Positions 23,490 through 50,647 of a stretch of 64,000 nt of DNA are shown here, piece by piece. Made by a program: the position numbers and the translations under genes. The stretch's first letter is position 1. Each line of letters starts with the position of its first letter. Under the pieces are notes generated by a model. It ran no database searches. It was not told where the DNA came from and was given only the letters and a program-made list of their open reading frames with translations. The stretch is from positions 124,001 to 188,000 of the forward strand of contig CAWUHX010000012.1 of NCBI GenBank assembly GCA_963922205.1, written 5' to 3'. This DNA comes from Romanomermis culicivorax (Eukaryota; Nematoda; Enoplea; Mermithida; Mermithidae).

Positions 23490-24965
23490 ATGGACTCATT
23501 ACCGGCTCCGGTGCAGCATGAAAGTCCTTCGAAGCACAGACGTAGAAGTACATTGAGGAGATTGAGCACCATTTTGCCAAAATTGTTCATGATACATAGT
23601 AAGTTATAGATTAAATAGCAGTGTTCGTTTCACACGCTTAACAAGACTTATATTACTTCTGCTTTCAATTAATTTTAACTACGGGTGCTTTTTTATCTTT
23701 GAGCTGAACCAGAAATTGACACAAGCGACATACCGACTTGGATTCCACCGGAAAATTTAGACGTTTTATGTTCGACGACAAATTTTTCTAGGAAAGAATT
23801 GCAATTTTTATATCGAAATTTTAAAAATGTAAAATCTTGCTCTAACGAGTGTATCAAAAAAAAAATTATCACCTGGAATTTTTCTTTTTTAGCATTCGCA
23901 CAGGGGCTATATTTCTTTGGAAAGATTCAAGATGATTTTTGGACATTTCTTCAGTCGCGGGGGTAAGCACGAAAAAAATTCAGGTTTTTGGCTTTTCCAA
24001 ATCCTCAATCTTTGCTCAAGATTCCAGTGGATATGCTGCTCTCGTATTCAATGCATTTGATGTAGATAGAGATGGAAACTTGACTTTCCAAGTAAGTTAT
24101 TCATAAAATTGGCCAACAGTCCCGAAGTTTCCATTCTACAGTATTTCTAATCGTGAGTAGTGTTGGATTTTGTATCCAATTTGAAAACTAAAAGGAATCG
24201 ATAAAATCGGATTGATTTTGTCTATCAGTGCGTATAGGAATGCTGATAATGCAAATTAATCATCGCTTCTATCATATTCGATAGAAAAAAACTTGTTTCT
24301 ATCATCTTCCAAATTTGTAAAGATGCAAAGATTTCCACCAAAATCCACTGAAATATTACTAAATCGCTGTAAATAAACAAATCACCGCAGTATGTAGCCT
24401 AAAATTTTGTTTATTGTCTGCAACGTCTCATGGCTCCAAAAAAATAAAATTGTCAATCGTAGGAATTCGTCGATGTTTCCTCGAAACTCCTGCGAGGATC
24501 GACTGAAGAAAAATTGGAATGGATTTTCCGGCTTTACGACGTCGACGATAAAGGCTATTTGTCCGAAAATGATCTCGAAAACGTGGTCAATTGCATATTT
24601 CATTTGTCGGGAAATATGCCGGACGACTGTCAAATGCAACGAGCTTTGGTGAAAAATACGGTGACGAATTTATTTCGAGTAAAAATGCTACCACAGCTCA
24701 CTGTAGACAATCTGCGTACTTAAAATCGATTACTGTAAAAATTTTTAATGCAGAAATTCGGATTCAAAAAGACTAAAGACGAAAATGCCGAAAACGTGAT
24801 TAGTTGGGCGGAATTTTTGGACAAATGTCGCGAAGTATGATTCTTTCTAACATGAGTCATCCTATGTAAAAAAATTTCAATTTTTTCCAGGACGGGAACT
24901 TGTGTGAGAATTTGAATTTGTTTGATCATTCGAGCAGATGCTTGGGCAGTGATTTGCTAATGTGA
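23490..24965 (+). CDS. KChIP-like neuronal calcium sensor EF-hand protein, complete, 7 exons
   Basis: Predicted exons are 23490-23598, 23713-23828, 23893-23962, 24021-24091, 24463-24678, 24754-24834 and 24891-24965, with consistent phases, giving 245 residues. The N-terminus is basic and Ser-rich; the core follows the Kv-channel-interacting-protein pattern: FSRKELQFLYRNFKN, SLERFKMIFGHFFSRGD, YAALVFNAFD, LLRGSTEEKLEWIFRLYD and a C-terminal WAEFLDKCREDGNL. KChIPs bind the N-terminus of Kv4 potassium channels and tune gating with Ca2+. EF2 (residues 112-123, DVDRDGNLTFQE) has all canonical ligands. EF1 is degenerate, as is normal for the family. EF3 (148-159, DVDDKGYLSEND) has Lys at loop position 5 and Asp at 12, and the EF4 region lacks a proper loop, so Ca2+ binding may be reduced. 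An acceptor sits about 20 bases upstream of the ATG. Confidence 0.9.
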
Positions 24966-25007
24966 CTGCGAATTTGTATGATGCTTTTCTATGTGTAGAA
25001 TATGAAA

Positions 25008-25013
25008 AATAAA
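25008..25013 (+). terminator. polyadenylation signal of the KChIP-like gene
   Basis: AATAAA about 43 bases after the TGA stop. Confidence 0.65.
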
Positions 25014-26023
25014 ACAAATCGTGGAACGTAGAGTGTGTATTATGATTCAAAAATTGAAAAAACAATAACTTAACACACTTACAGATAGTTTTTACAGAAC
25101 ATTCATGAGGTGACGGTCTTCAGTTTGAAATAATGAAGAAAAACACTTGATTTTGGCCGGAAAAGCCGGTTCTTCGAAGCTCGTTACACACACCACCATA
25201 AATCTTTTTGTGAATTCTCATTGGATCTAGAAATTCGATACGATAATGGTGTCAATAGAAGGCTTGTGCAAAATAAAAGTATACAGTTCTGGACACACTG
25301 ACACCACATTATCCAGAGAGCAATTTTCCTTGAACGTTTTCATTATGTATACTTTGCCGGCATGGCATGAAATTTCACGGCCTAAAATCAAAAAGCAAGA
25401 AGATGAAATTTCAATGCGTAAAATATTATTTCTTAAAAAATTGTGTTGTACAGAAATCAATCATTTGGTATTCATTAAATCATTTATCTAGAATTGACCT
25501 TTCGTCCCCAATCTAGCTTATATACTAAGGACTCTCATTATCCCACGATAATTTTACTACAGTAAGCCATACACATAAGAAATCAGGTTTAGATGAGGCA
25601 TTGTACGCGGAATATTTTGTGCGTCATGTTTTCCTTGTCCATGCTTTCCGTGTCATCATGATCGTATCATATCAAATCATGAAATCATATTTTCTTAATT
25701 AACGGAAACTTCAACAGCCATGCAACAATTTTTAGAAAGCTATTTCCGTTTTTTAGAATATTGTGCATAGATAGCATCGCGTTTTTATCATAAGATATTC
25801 AAATGCAAACAAAAATTGTGCGTATTTTTTGGCCGTCGGTCCTACTCGCACATACTCTAACAGCCAGTTCAAACAAAGTCTTATCATGCGGTTATATTTT
25901 TCGTTTATCAGTTTCCTTTGTTTTGTGTTTCATAAACATACCAACCGAGCCTGTAGATGGTTTTTGGGATATTGGTAGTTGCCGTTTCGAGAGAAATTTT
26001 GTTCCAGTCATAGAATCTGAAAT
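25014..26023. other. intergenic region between KChIP-like and KMO genes
   Basis: About 1 kb of AT-rich DNA that must contain the KMO promoter or, if the KMO transcript is trans-spliced, its acceptor: TTTTGTTCCAG ends about 17 bases before the KMO start codon. No gene recognised. Confidence 0.5.
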
Positions 26024-35112
<9,089 letters not shown>

Positions 35113-35487
35113 AAATATTGTTTTATTTAAATTATTCCCAATCAATCCGTTAGTGAATAATTGTGTTCTTCAGTAATTGGTATGTCTGTATACTATTAGC
35201 ATTTCAATAAGAGCAGATGGCTGTATTGTATAACGGAACACGAGAAGGACCCTTGAAAAAAATCGTTACCAATTGAAAAAATTTGTTCACTTGAAAAAAG
35301 TCGTCATCTTTGAACATAATGAACAACATCTTTTCAAGATGCTTCGCGAAAGTGGTGCATCGCAAGGAATCAAGATGTGTAAATATTTCGATGTTCGACT
35401 GTCTTTTCAAGTGCATCGCATTTTTTCAATATAATCTTGGAAAAAAATCAAAATGACATAGATCCCATGGAAAAAAGTCTATTTTTA
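35113..35487. other. KMO 3' flank
   Basis: AT-rich. AATAAG at about 35207 could serve as a weak polyadenylation signal; no exact AATAAA lies within the first 100 bases after the stop. Confidence 0.35.
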
Positions 35488-36084
35488 GATTTTTCATCCG
35501 TCCGGCAATCCGGCACCACGTCATTTTTTTCTTTTTCCCACGCTGCCGTCCCATTTTCCTGTTGGTAGACTGGAATTTTGCCGGAAGAGTAGGAACAGTT
35601 TGTACTTTTCCGGATGCCGGAAAGCATGTTTTGTATGTAATTTCAATAGAACCACGTGTTTAATTGTTTTTTGCATATACAATGTATGTGGGAGATATCG
35701 ATTTTTTTAGTTGAGGCAAAATTTTGTGTTTTTAATCATGACGTTCGTTTAATTTTTGATTGCTGAATATTTTGAATGTTTTTTTCGGTTCTTGAAAGCA
35801 TAAAAAAATGCTAGATCAAGAATATTGTTCGTCTGACATCATCAACTAATAATTCCGAATAGACGTGGAAAATAATATTAGGTATATTTTTCATACGCCA
35901 TTCCTCTTGAAACAAAATATTGAACAGATTTCAAAGTATTTAAACATAGCAAAATCAAGAATAAATTGTCATCCGGCCTTTCCGGCGCCGGAAGAAGTAC
36001 GAATTGGCATCCGATCCGGCAAATTCATACTAATTCGGATGCCGGAAGCTAAAAATAGCTTGCCGGACGAAGTATGAATCCGCC
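35488..36084. mobile_element. probable Harbinger-type MITE with CCGGCA-rich arms
   Basis: Both arms contain repeated TCCGGCA/TGCCGGA motifs (CATCCGTCCGGCAATCCGGC on the left; GGATGCCGGAAGC and GCCGGACGAAGTATGAATCC on the right). TTA flanks both sides (35485-35487, 36085-36087). The TIRs are only loosely complementary. Confidence 0.5.
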
Positions 36085-36793
36085 TTAAGATATGGCTTGA
36101 AGATGGAACGCCCAGATTGGAATATAATCAAGCCTAATTCGGCGTTGATAACTCCACACCGGCAGGCACGCAACGGCCGCGATTTCGCCTTCATTTCACA
36201 TTCACACATTTGTTTGGAATGAATAAAAACAGGGTGTCCCAACGAATGAATGAGCATTGGCCGGAGGACCATTCACTTGACAGAAGCACCGTTGTTCATT
36301 ACATTACAAAAGACGAACATGTTTCCAGTACTCGCATCCTAGAATTTTTAATGAAGTAAATTTTCACGCGTAATAATTGTATACAAATACAGAACAAAAC
36401 GCTAAAATAAGCGAATTGGAACTTTTAAGAGTTACAATAAAACGTTATATCACATAAAAGTCAAATATACGAGTACAAAAATTGCCATTTTTCCACGTAA
36501 ATTAATTTTCGAATATAATGTACGTATACCGAAAAATAATGAAGATATTCAAACAATAAGATGCCTGTCGATAATCAGTAGAGTACATCGCGAACATGCG
36601 GGAGAAGGGTTTCCCAATACTAGGTTGGCTAAGCATAATAATCAAAATCATAAAAAGTTGAACTTTCATTCTGCTTATGCTAAAATTTTTGATACTTCTG
36701 GGAAGTTTATTTCTCGTAATATCTCGAAACATCTGCCGATACTTGTTGCTGAACACTGATGATATAAATGTCGGAATGGAGAAAGATTTTAGA
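36085..36793. other. spacer between KMO and NDR kinase genes
   Basis: Convergent-gene interval, AT-rich. Frames here (36030-36272, 36502-36756 minus) show no domain. Confidence 0.45.
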
Positions 36794-36799
36794 TTTATT
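36794..36799 (-). terminator. polyadenylation signal of the NDR kinase gene
   Basis: AATAAA on the minus strand, only a few bases beyond the stop codon (36802-36804), implying a very short 3'UTR if used. Confidence 0.5.
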
Positions 36800-36801
36800 T
36801 C

Positions 36802-42310
<5,509 letters not shown>

Positions 42311-44269
42311 AGTTTAACTGAAATGTGAATGAATGTAAATTACGTGGAATCTTTTATACTGACATTATTATATTAGTGGTACTCTCTTTCGCCGTAGGAA
42401 TCCTCTTCGACATTTCTAATTATATGGCTATTTAATAGTAGCATACAATATAGTTGGAAATCAATCTTTTTGGATGAAATAAAGTTGAAAAATTCCAATT
42501 TGATGCAAAACATTTGATCTTTTTTCACAAAAAATTGTCAAAAATGTCAACTTTTTATCACGCCATAAATAAGAATTTTTGAACCAAAAGGCATTTTAAT
42601 TATTTTCTCGACTTTTAAGGAAAAATTTCGAACTTCTTTCTTTCAACGGCATCTTACGTAAATTTTGCGTAAATGACCTCACCCAAGTCCATGTGCCAAT
42701 GGAATTCGCCAGCCATATGGATAGCCATTGGGTGACCCCTATGCCAATCCTACGGCCAAAGGACTTCATACATCTGGGCAGAAACATACTAAAAAATGTC
42801 AATTTTTTGATTAAAAATGCCAATTTTTGAGCAAAAAATGGTCAATGTCGATTTTCTCGGCGCTTTACGCAATGATTACATTTCACGGTATTTTAGGAAA
42901 AAATTACTATTCTTCAACCGTTTTCCGGAGTATTTTGGTGAAAAAATCGATTTTTTCCCTTAAGTGGCTCCCTAAGGTTTTGAGGAATCGGTGATTCCGG
43001 CCCTAAAAAAGTCACCCGGACCCCATTACGAGTATGCAAGCCGGTTGACTTGCTCCAGACCTAGAGTAGGCTTTTTTTGCATTGAAAATCATGAACCAAA
43101 TGGCTCCTAAGTATAAATTTTTAGGAGCCAAATTTAAATTTTGGGGGGCAAAATTTATGATTTAAGAATATCGAAAATAACAACACTGTAATATGTAATT
43201 ATATAGATATTCAATCAGTTGATACGTGTTGAAAAAAATAACTGTTCAACATTTTTTTTCTAACCAATGTTTTTTTTATACAGGCATCTTCGTACATCTA
43301 CAAAGATCAGCAAAAAAATCTTTGTATAGAGAAAATTTATTTGTATGCAAAAAACCGCATTTTCTATGTTTTCGCAGAAACCTTCTTCGAAGATTCTAAT
43401 TGAGTTCATGTCGTTCTGGCACAAAAATATAGTTTATTGAAGAATGCAGCTTCAATTCTTGTTCTTTCCGTTGTCTCCTGTCTTTCTAGCACGTAGCGCC
43501 AGAAAAAATTTAAGATTCTGACATTCTAAAATGCTGGATAAATTTGTGTTCAAAAACGTGTCATCATAATACAATTTAGAAAAAACTCATACTTTCATAA
43601 GTTTCAAAAAATTCAAGTTAATCTTCAAATTTCTGGCAATCACGTCCAAGTCAGATATGATTTCAAACTCGGCTAAATGTTTAAAATTATAGTTGCAAAA
43701 ATTGAGATTTTGACGTCTTAATTGCACCAAAATTCCTCTTTTCCATGAAAAATCCCCTACATTTTTACCTTTTTGGAAAATCTTTCTTCCAAAAAGTTAG
43801 ATTTGTGGAAAAACAAAAGACAGACCAATCCGAAAAAATATCGAATGAAATCCGGCGCGAAGCGCCGGAATTTTCCCAATGTTTTCTGATTTTATAGCCT
43901 GTAAAACACTTATATACTTTAAATCTAACATTGAATGAAAAATATATATAATTCACTAAAATATAAATATATTAATCAAAATTTTAGGAACCGGTATAGC
44001 TCTTAGACAAAAAATTTTTGGAGCCATTTTCAAATTTTAAGGGGCCCTGCCTTCTAAAATGATTAAAAAAGCCTGCCTTGGAGATCTGTTACATTACATG
44101 CATGATATTTTCCTTTTTTGCAGCCGATATAATAAAAAATTTAAAAGAACTACAATGTGGTCCAAAATAATGATCCACGTGAGAGGCCTTCTATAACTGA
44201 GCAGATGGAGCTATAGAGTGTTTTGGCTATGCTCATAATCTACTTCCCAAAGTTTATGCCTATAGCTAC
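42311..44269. other. NDR 5' flank followed by repeat-rich DNA
   Basis: 42311-43060 is AT-rich, with repeated AAAATGTCAA/TTGACATTTT words. From about 43073 to 44085 there is a probable hAT-like element: TAGGCTTTTTTTGCATTG at the left, and CAGGCTTTTTTAATCATTTT read inward from the right. Its flanking 8-mers match only partly. It contains the GC hairpin CCGGCGCGAAGCGCCGG at 43852-43868. Confidence 0.4.
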
Positions 44270-44869
44270 TAGGGATGTAACAGGCACCGGCACCAGCACA
44301 TACACCAGTGCAGGTGCCATGTTATCTGGCACCGACAGGTGCGACCAGATTTGACCTTGATAATTACTTTGAATATTATATACATTTTGATGAACATAAT
44401 ACATAAGTGGACACAAAAAATAAAATGCTGTTGAGATTGATTTATTTCCAATATAATTCAATTCTCTTCAACTTATCAATTTTCACAATACTCAAATTTT
44501 TGGACAAATACACCAATATTTCACGCTTTTCGAGCAATAACCTTCCAATGGATTTCTTCAGCAGTTTGCTGATCATTTCCTGACTTTGTGTTCCATATCA
44601 ACCAACATGTAGTCTATTGCTAAACACTTCATTCGATCTTTCTGGTTATTGTTGAAGAAACGAATCCTGTACCAAGAGTCAAGCAAAGTCGGCATGCAAT
44701 AACTGATTTTCATATTCTATCCCAGCCAGCATGTAATCAATTGCTAAACATTTTATTCGATCTTTCTGGTTATTATTGAAAAAATAGATTTCGTACTGAG
44801 GGTCGAGCAAAGTTTACACAAAATTTATAATGACACTGAATGAAAAACGTGACACTTACGACATCCCTA
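44270..44869. mobile_element. hAT non-autonomous element, TSD ATAGCTAC/ATAGCCAC
   Basis: Ends TAGGGATGTAACAG and (inverted) TAGGGATGTCGTAAG; 8-bp flanks 44262-44269 and 44870-44877 differ at one base. Inside, a segment of about 90 bp (GCTAAACACTTCATTCGATC, TTTCTGGTTATTGTTGAA) is duplicated in tandem, at about 44600-44695 and 44724-44815. Confidence 0.85.
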
Positions 44870-46794
44870 ATAGCCACAACGTATACTCATTCATAGCAAA
44901 CCATAGCTTTTTGATGTCAATTTTTGCTTCATTTCTTTCGAAATTGAGTAATCGACTGTCTGGAAATTACGACGTATATGTACTGCAAAAATGTTAATGT
45001 ATATTTACTGCGAAAACTGAAACCTGAACCAGGTTTTTTTAATTTTTTCTCGACAGGCCAAGTGGCTCTTAGGGTCAAAAATTTACAGGCCAACACGAAT
45101 TTCATTAGGGCAAAACTGAAAAGTTTGTAAACGAATGTGGTAGTAAAAAACAATATTTTCTTCAACAAACGTCTTTAAAAACACTCTTCAAAACCACAGT
45201 ACAAGCCCACATAACAGATCAAGCATTTTGAATACATCTTCAATCACACACAGAATAATAAAGGCTTGCATATTAGATCAGTCACTATTCAAATCAATCA
45301 TCAGGGTCTTTTTGCACAAGCCAGGTTGCAATCTGCAACATGGGGAAAAAATTGGTTGCAAAGATAAATTTTTAGCTGCTCACACTAAAATTGATAAATG
45401 TGCTTAGTTTAAACAGGAAATGATAAACAAATTACTTCCACAGTATTTCATTCATTTTGCGTCAGTTCCAGACATTTAAAACTGAGCTTCGGAGGAAAAA
45501 TCGAAAGACTGGCTAAAGTAACTTTTTTGGCGCCAAGCACCGACAAATTTAGGCTTCGTGGCCTCTAAAACGTCGGGAAATTCATATTTTTCGGCCCATT
45601 CTCCTGCAGCTACCGATGACCGATCATGATCTTTTCACCCTTTGGTTATGATCTTTTCACCCTTTAGAGTTCAAACATTTTTCCTCCCTTTTCGATGTAA
45701 CGTACCTGGAGCCAGTAATTTACCAATCATAATTATTTATCAAATGAGATTGTTTTTAAATGATCTACAGATTAAAAAAAACAGGATATTTAGGTATTTT
45801 ATTTCGGACTTGAATTCAGTTAATTAATTCCGGCGCTTAGCACCGGAAGAAATTTTGGATTTTGATATTCTATAGCGTTGGAAAATGAATATTTTTATTA
45901 TTTTCAGCATGTTTTTTGAATCGGGCAAACTAAGATTCGAAAATTAAAAAGAATTTAGGTGGCTTGTTCAGACAGCAAGAACTGATGTTTTAATCATTTT
46001 CCAAACGTACAAAGTTAAGTTCACGAAAGCCTAAAATTCTAAACGACCGCGACGCGAAACGATTTTGTGAAAATAATCTAGAAAAATCTTGATTTTTGTC
46101 GAATAAGCGAAAAAACAATACAAGGTCAAACATTCATCCATAACATTCTCGTGTTTAAAAGCTATAAGCATAAGCTAGGCCGACATTTTCTAACCGCACA
46201 ACAGGAATGATACAAAGAATCATAAATGATTTAAGATCCGGAGAAAAACGCCGGAAAATTTTCGGTATTTTTTAAAATGCACAATAGTGCATCTCCGAAA
46301 ACCTAATCAAAGGGGTGGTTAAGCTCTAATTTTTACAAGTCAATCTGGCTTGTGCAGCTAAATTTTAAGGATACAATCAGAATTTTAGGGGCCATGGCTC
46401 CTAATTAGTCTAAAATACCCTGGTCCAATTTAGCGTGTAATGCCTGAAAAATTTTAGAATTTCAATACCACCTTCTAAAACGCTCGAAAACAATTATTCC
46501 CGGATAGAAACTTAAAATTTTTAGTCTAGTTCATATTTTCATATTTCATAGTTAATATTTTCGCCGTTTTTGAATGCAAAAATTTACGTTCACAACGTTT
46601 GGAAAACTCAAGTGAGAAAAAACTGTCGATAAATGTAAATTGAAAAATCTCAATTTTCGTCAAAATCCGAACCAATAACAGAGGTTAAGGATTAAAAAAC
46701 CAGATATGCAACTCTGGCTGATAAAAACTGTTAAAGAGCAATGATAATTGAAAATAAAAAGTATACATGCTACATTGCTACCATATATGCACGT
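44870..46794. repeat. overlapping hAT-family fragments, no gene
   Basis: Contains pieces repeated elsewhere. TTTTTGCACAAGCCAGGTTG at 45310 resembles 54895. CCGGCGCTTAGCACCGG lies at 45830-45846. The block GGTCAAACATTCATCCATAA to CTAACCGCACAACAGG (46125-46205) also occurs near 52.93, 54.03 and 57.11 kb. A 22-base tandem ATGATCTTTTCACCCTTTRG is at 45626-45667. Element limits could not be fixed. Confidence 0.5.
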
Positions 46795-47740
46795 AGGGGG
46801 TGCCATCATTTAAGAAAAATTAATTATGTTCCTACAACAAAGTGCACTGTACTAAAGATGTAGGGTACCCTGGAAAAAGCAATATAAGTATACAAACCCA
46901 GGCCTTCAAATCAACAGGGTTTCTGCGAATTTGGAAAAACATGTAAAAATGGGCAATGATACCCCAGTGGAATATCAAAAACTATTGGATCCAAAATCTA
47001 GATACTTTGTAGGTGTGCATGGGGTCGAATTCTATTGGTAAATTTTCAGTGATATGAGGTACTAAATGCATTGTAGAGGGCATTGCATCAAACCTTTGTC
47101 TTAGGATTTTGCAAATCATGCTGTTGCTACTCAGTCTGCAAAGTGAGAATAGAATATACACTATTCCACTAATATAATGTTGATGTTACTGTAAAAATTT
47201 AAAGCTTCAAGTTATCAGCCGCACGAGATGCGGTTCAGAGAACCTGAGTGACAGGATTCGAATGGAGGAGGAAATTTCACCTGTTTGCGAGTTCTGTACT
47301 TCTGGCTGATGGATTCTGCACTATCTTTTTAGGCGGATGGTTAGTACTCATGACCAGCAGTATTTTGTATATCTCCATTTTAAAATTAAAGTAACTACGA
47401 GTGTGGTACAGAGGAAAGTTTTAACTCAAAGTTTGAGTTACTATCATACCATGCAGAGTAACCTGATTCAAATTTCCTCATAAATTTACCGATGAAACTC
47501 GGCCCCATGCACACCTACAAACTATCTAGATTTTAGGCCCAACAGCTTTTGAGATTCCAGGGGGGGGGGTGTTTTTGCTTATTTTTACATGTTTTTCCAA
47601 ATTTGCAGAGACCCTGTTGATTTTAAGGCCCAGGTTTTTATACTTATGTTGCTTTTTTCAGGGTACCCTACATCTTTGGTACAGTAAACTTTGCTGTAGG
47701 ATCAACAAAATTTTTTCCTTATATAATGGCCGTACATCTA
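46795..47740. mobile_element. element with ~270-bp terminal inverted repeats
   Basis: Left arm from about 46795 (CATCATTTAAG, CCTACAACAAAGTGCACTGT, AAGATGTAGGGTACCCTG, TCTAGATACTTTGTAGGTGT). The right arm carries the same words in reverse complement up to about 47740. The spacer of roughly 370 bp has no recognisable frame. It could form a long hairpin if transcribed. Confidence 0.75.
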
Positions 47741-47824
47741 TGATTGCTACCCTAACAGTCCGCCTGATAGAAAATAATGATTGTTATATAGAAAGCAGTG
47801 ATTACTATAATTTTAGCTTTTAAC

Positions 47825-48454
47825 TCAGAGTTTTTTTGGAGCGCGAAAATTTGTGCCAAGTCAATGGCACAAAAAAATTTCTTATTAAAAACATAACTGA
47901 AAACAAAGAAAAGTTTTTTTTGGCAAAAATTGATAATTTACCGCACTGAATATACGTAAAAATTGTGTTATACCTACTTTTCATCAATTCACACCAATGC
48001 GATGAGAAAACTGTCCGGTAAAATTATTTATGATTCACAAAGTAATTAAATGCTGAGGAATAACAAACACTCTATAGACTTAACCAGGAAGTCTATAACA
48101 TATTTTCCTTTCACTTTTGGCTACGAATTTCTTTCAACCAAAAATGTGAAGAAAATACCTAGAAATACTTCCGACGAGGATAAAATCAAAAAATGTATAA
48201 ATCTTTGGTCAGAAAACTGTGCCAACAACGTCAATTTTTTTCATTTGCATCAAAAACCAAAAATGAAAATTTCAGTTTCCACTAGAAATATACGGAAGAA
48301 GTTTTAGATTTCTTATCATTTATTAGTCATTGATAATCTATAAATTTGTTGGGATAACACAAACTTAATATTCGACAAAAGTTTGATGGCGTTCGGACCA
48401 AATAAGAAGAACGCCGATTGATTCGGCATGAAGCGCCAAGAAAATTGGGCACTT
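47825..48454. repeat. diverged copy of the GTGCCA-palindrome hAT family
   Basis: Collinear with 57.39-58.0 kb: TTTGTGCC...GGCACAAA near the left, then a matching tract through AATGCTGAGGAATAACA, ending at a degenerate GC hairpin (TTCGGCATGAAGCGCC, 48422-48437). Ends truncated or unresolved. Confidence 0.55.
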
Positions 48455-48677
48455 AAAGGTCATTTATACTTGCCTTTTCCGACGGAACGGAGTGCAACCG
48501 ACACAACGTTACCGAACGAAAGAAAAATTTTCGTTCTGTTCGGTTGGAAGTCACCGTCGGTCATTTTCCACAAAAATTGCAGTTATCCATTCCGATCGAA
48601 AGTGGATTTTCAGGTTGAACGTTTCAAGCTGTTGGCGATCCGTTCCGTTAGAAAAGACAAGTATAAATGACCCTTCA
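48455..48677. mobile_element. MITE with ~36-bp inverted repeats
   Basis: Left AAGGTCATTTATACTTGCCT then TTTCCGACGGAACGG; right, inverted, AAGGGTCATTTATACTTGTC then TTTTCTAACGGAACGG. The interior is rich in CCGAACG/CGTTCGG words. No target duplication is obvious. Confidence 0.75.
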
Positions 48678-48728
48678 TGTATCTATGCACCCAGAATTTG
48701 TTTTTGTAATGGGTTTTATGGTTTTAAT

Positions 48729-49918
48729 CAGGGCCGTGCACAAGGGGCGGGGCGGGGGGGGGGCGGCCGCCCCCTCCCATTGAGGCAGTATGCGCACCAC
48801 CATTTTTTCCGCAAATGGTTTCTTTTGAGGAAAAAAATTTCGAAATGAGGAAAAAAATTTTTGGTATGGTTCTCATTGTGGAAAAAATTTTGCGGAACTC
48901 TAAACCGAAAAGATGCGTTTTGGTGGACTTTAAAAGGTCAAAATCTAAAAATTTTCCGGCGCTTCGCGCCGGTCATGGGTATAATTATAACTATATTCTA
49001 TCAGGCGCGGCCGTTAGCATATCTACTTCGACTTACTAATTAATGCTCAACAGTTTCTATCAGTCAAGTTAGCTCGTTTCATTTTCTAATCGTTTACAGT
49101 CAATTATGTCGCCGAAAATAGAGATTTTTCATCAAGTCTCTCAATTTTTTCTCTCGATGATTGGAATTTTTTTAACGTTTGCAATCTGAACTTTTGCGTT
49201 TATTGAAGATGGAAATTGAAGACATTACTCTAGAACGCGATTTTAAAACATTTGTTCGCGAATTATCTGTTGGAGAGATTTATTTTTCAACGTTTTAGAA
49301 TACAAAACCCGAAAATTTTTCCGGCCCTACGCGCCGGAATGGGAAGCAGATTACGCTTCATCAGTCTGATTTTAATTTATTTCCCAACGTTATGAAGATT
49401 CATTTTCCAGCGTTTTAGAAAGTGAAAATCAAAAAATTTTTCCGGCGCTCCGCGCCGGACCAAGAACTAAAGGAAATTAGATGATTCTAATCGGAATCAA
49501 AGAAATGTTGATAGCAGATAAATTCATGAGAACTCTATCGTTAACTTGCTTTATCCGCTTCTATAGAACACCAATATATTCTTCATGAGCTCATTTTGAC
49601 TAACATAACCAGAATTTTCTCAATTTTTTTCCTCATTTTTGCAGGTTTCTGACTACTAATACAACAAAATGCTTGGGTATGCTCCTAAAATGCATAAAAA
49701 AAGCATCCGTAGCCACATTATAAGCGTTTTTAAAAATGTGAAAAATTATTGGAAAATGAGGAAAAAAATTTTATGTCCGGTTCTCATGTGGAAAAAATCT
49801 TCGAGAAAAAAAACGGTGATGCACACAGTATATCCGCGTAAGATCAACATTTTCTGGGGCTATTCAGTGAAAAAATCTAGTCCGTCCCCACCACGAAAAA
49901 ATCCTGCGCACGGCCCTG
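48729..49918. mobile_element. hAT non-autonomous element, TSD GTTTTAAT/GTTCTAAT
   Basis: Ends CAGGGCCGTGCACAAG and, inverted, CAGGGCCGTGCGCAGG. The 8-bp flanks (48721-48728, 49919-49926) differ at one base. It contains three GC hairpins of the CCGGCGCNNNGCGCCGG type (48956, 49321, 49442) and a segment shared with 15.81 kb. It sits directly left of a LINE 3' fragment. Confidence 0.87.
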
Positions 49919-49924
49919 GTTCTA

Positions 49925-50278
49925 ATATATGGTTTTAACTCTAGGAATTATCAAGAAAGATTGGAGTCCGCCAGTCTGCATTCTCTTGAATTTAGGAGAA
50001 CTATAACAGATTATGTTTATTCTATAATCTGTAACAGCATTTTGGACTCAAATAATTTTTTTGTATACAGTAATTTTAATTATCGTGTTAACAACCCATA
50101 TAAATTATATAAGACAAAATTTCGTACACAATTACTCGAAAAAGATTTTTGTAATAGATATATTGATACGTGGAATATGTTACCTAGTCATGTTACATCT
50201 GCCGTTAATGTTCATGTATTTAAAAAACGATGCGTTGCGTTTTTGAGCTTATATCCGCGCGATACTAATCGCCTTTAA
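49925..50278 (+). pseudogene. LINE reverse transcriptase, C-terminal fragment
   Basis: The frame reads through NSRNYQERLESASLHSLEFR, YKTKFRTQLLEKDFCNRY and IDTWNMLPSHVTSAVNVHVF, ending TAA at 50276. This is the conserved C-terminal end of Jockey/CR1/RTE-like LINE ORF2 (a YxxRL...LExRR helix, then FxxRxxxxWNxLP). The catalytic palm is absent, as expected for a 5'-truncated insertion. The hAT element at 48729-49918 ends immediately before it and probably split it from upstream LINE sequence. Confidence 0.75.
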
Positions 50279-50647
50279 GCTCGTGATAATATTTTTTCTT
50301 TATTCTTTTCTGAATTTATTTTTTCTAATGACGAATAAATTATCTACTATCAACGTGTAAGGTATATACAACGTGCATATATAGGAAACGCACGCTAAGT
50401 ACAGGATAGTGTAAACTGTGAGTTGATGTTAGTGTAAAGACGACAATGTGCTACAAAGTACTGTGAACTACGTCGTATTGGCGTGTCATTTACCTCAACG
50501 TTAAAAGGCTTAGAAAAAATTCAGGGGTCGCTTTGAGTGCATAAGCATAAGTACCAAAAATTGTACGTCTTCCAGGCTCCAGTTACTAAAATGACCAGAT
50601 ATCCGGAAAATCTAGCCTTTGATTGGTCAAAATATTGGTGCCATAGG
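50279..50647. other. spacer, no gene
   Basis: AT-rich tail after the LINE fragment, then unique-looking DNA up to the GCCATAGG target site of the next hAT element. Confidence 0.4.
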
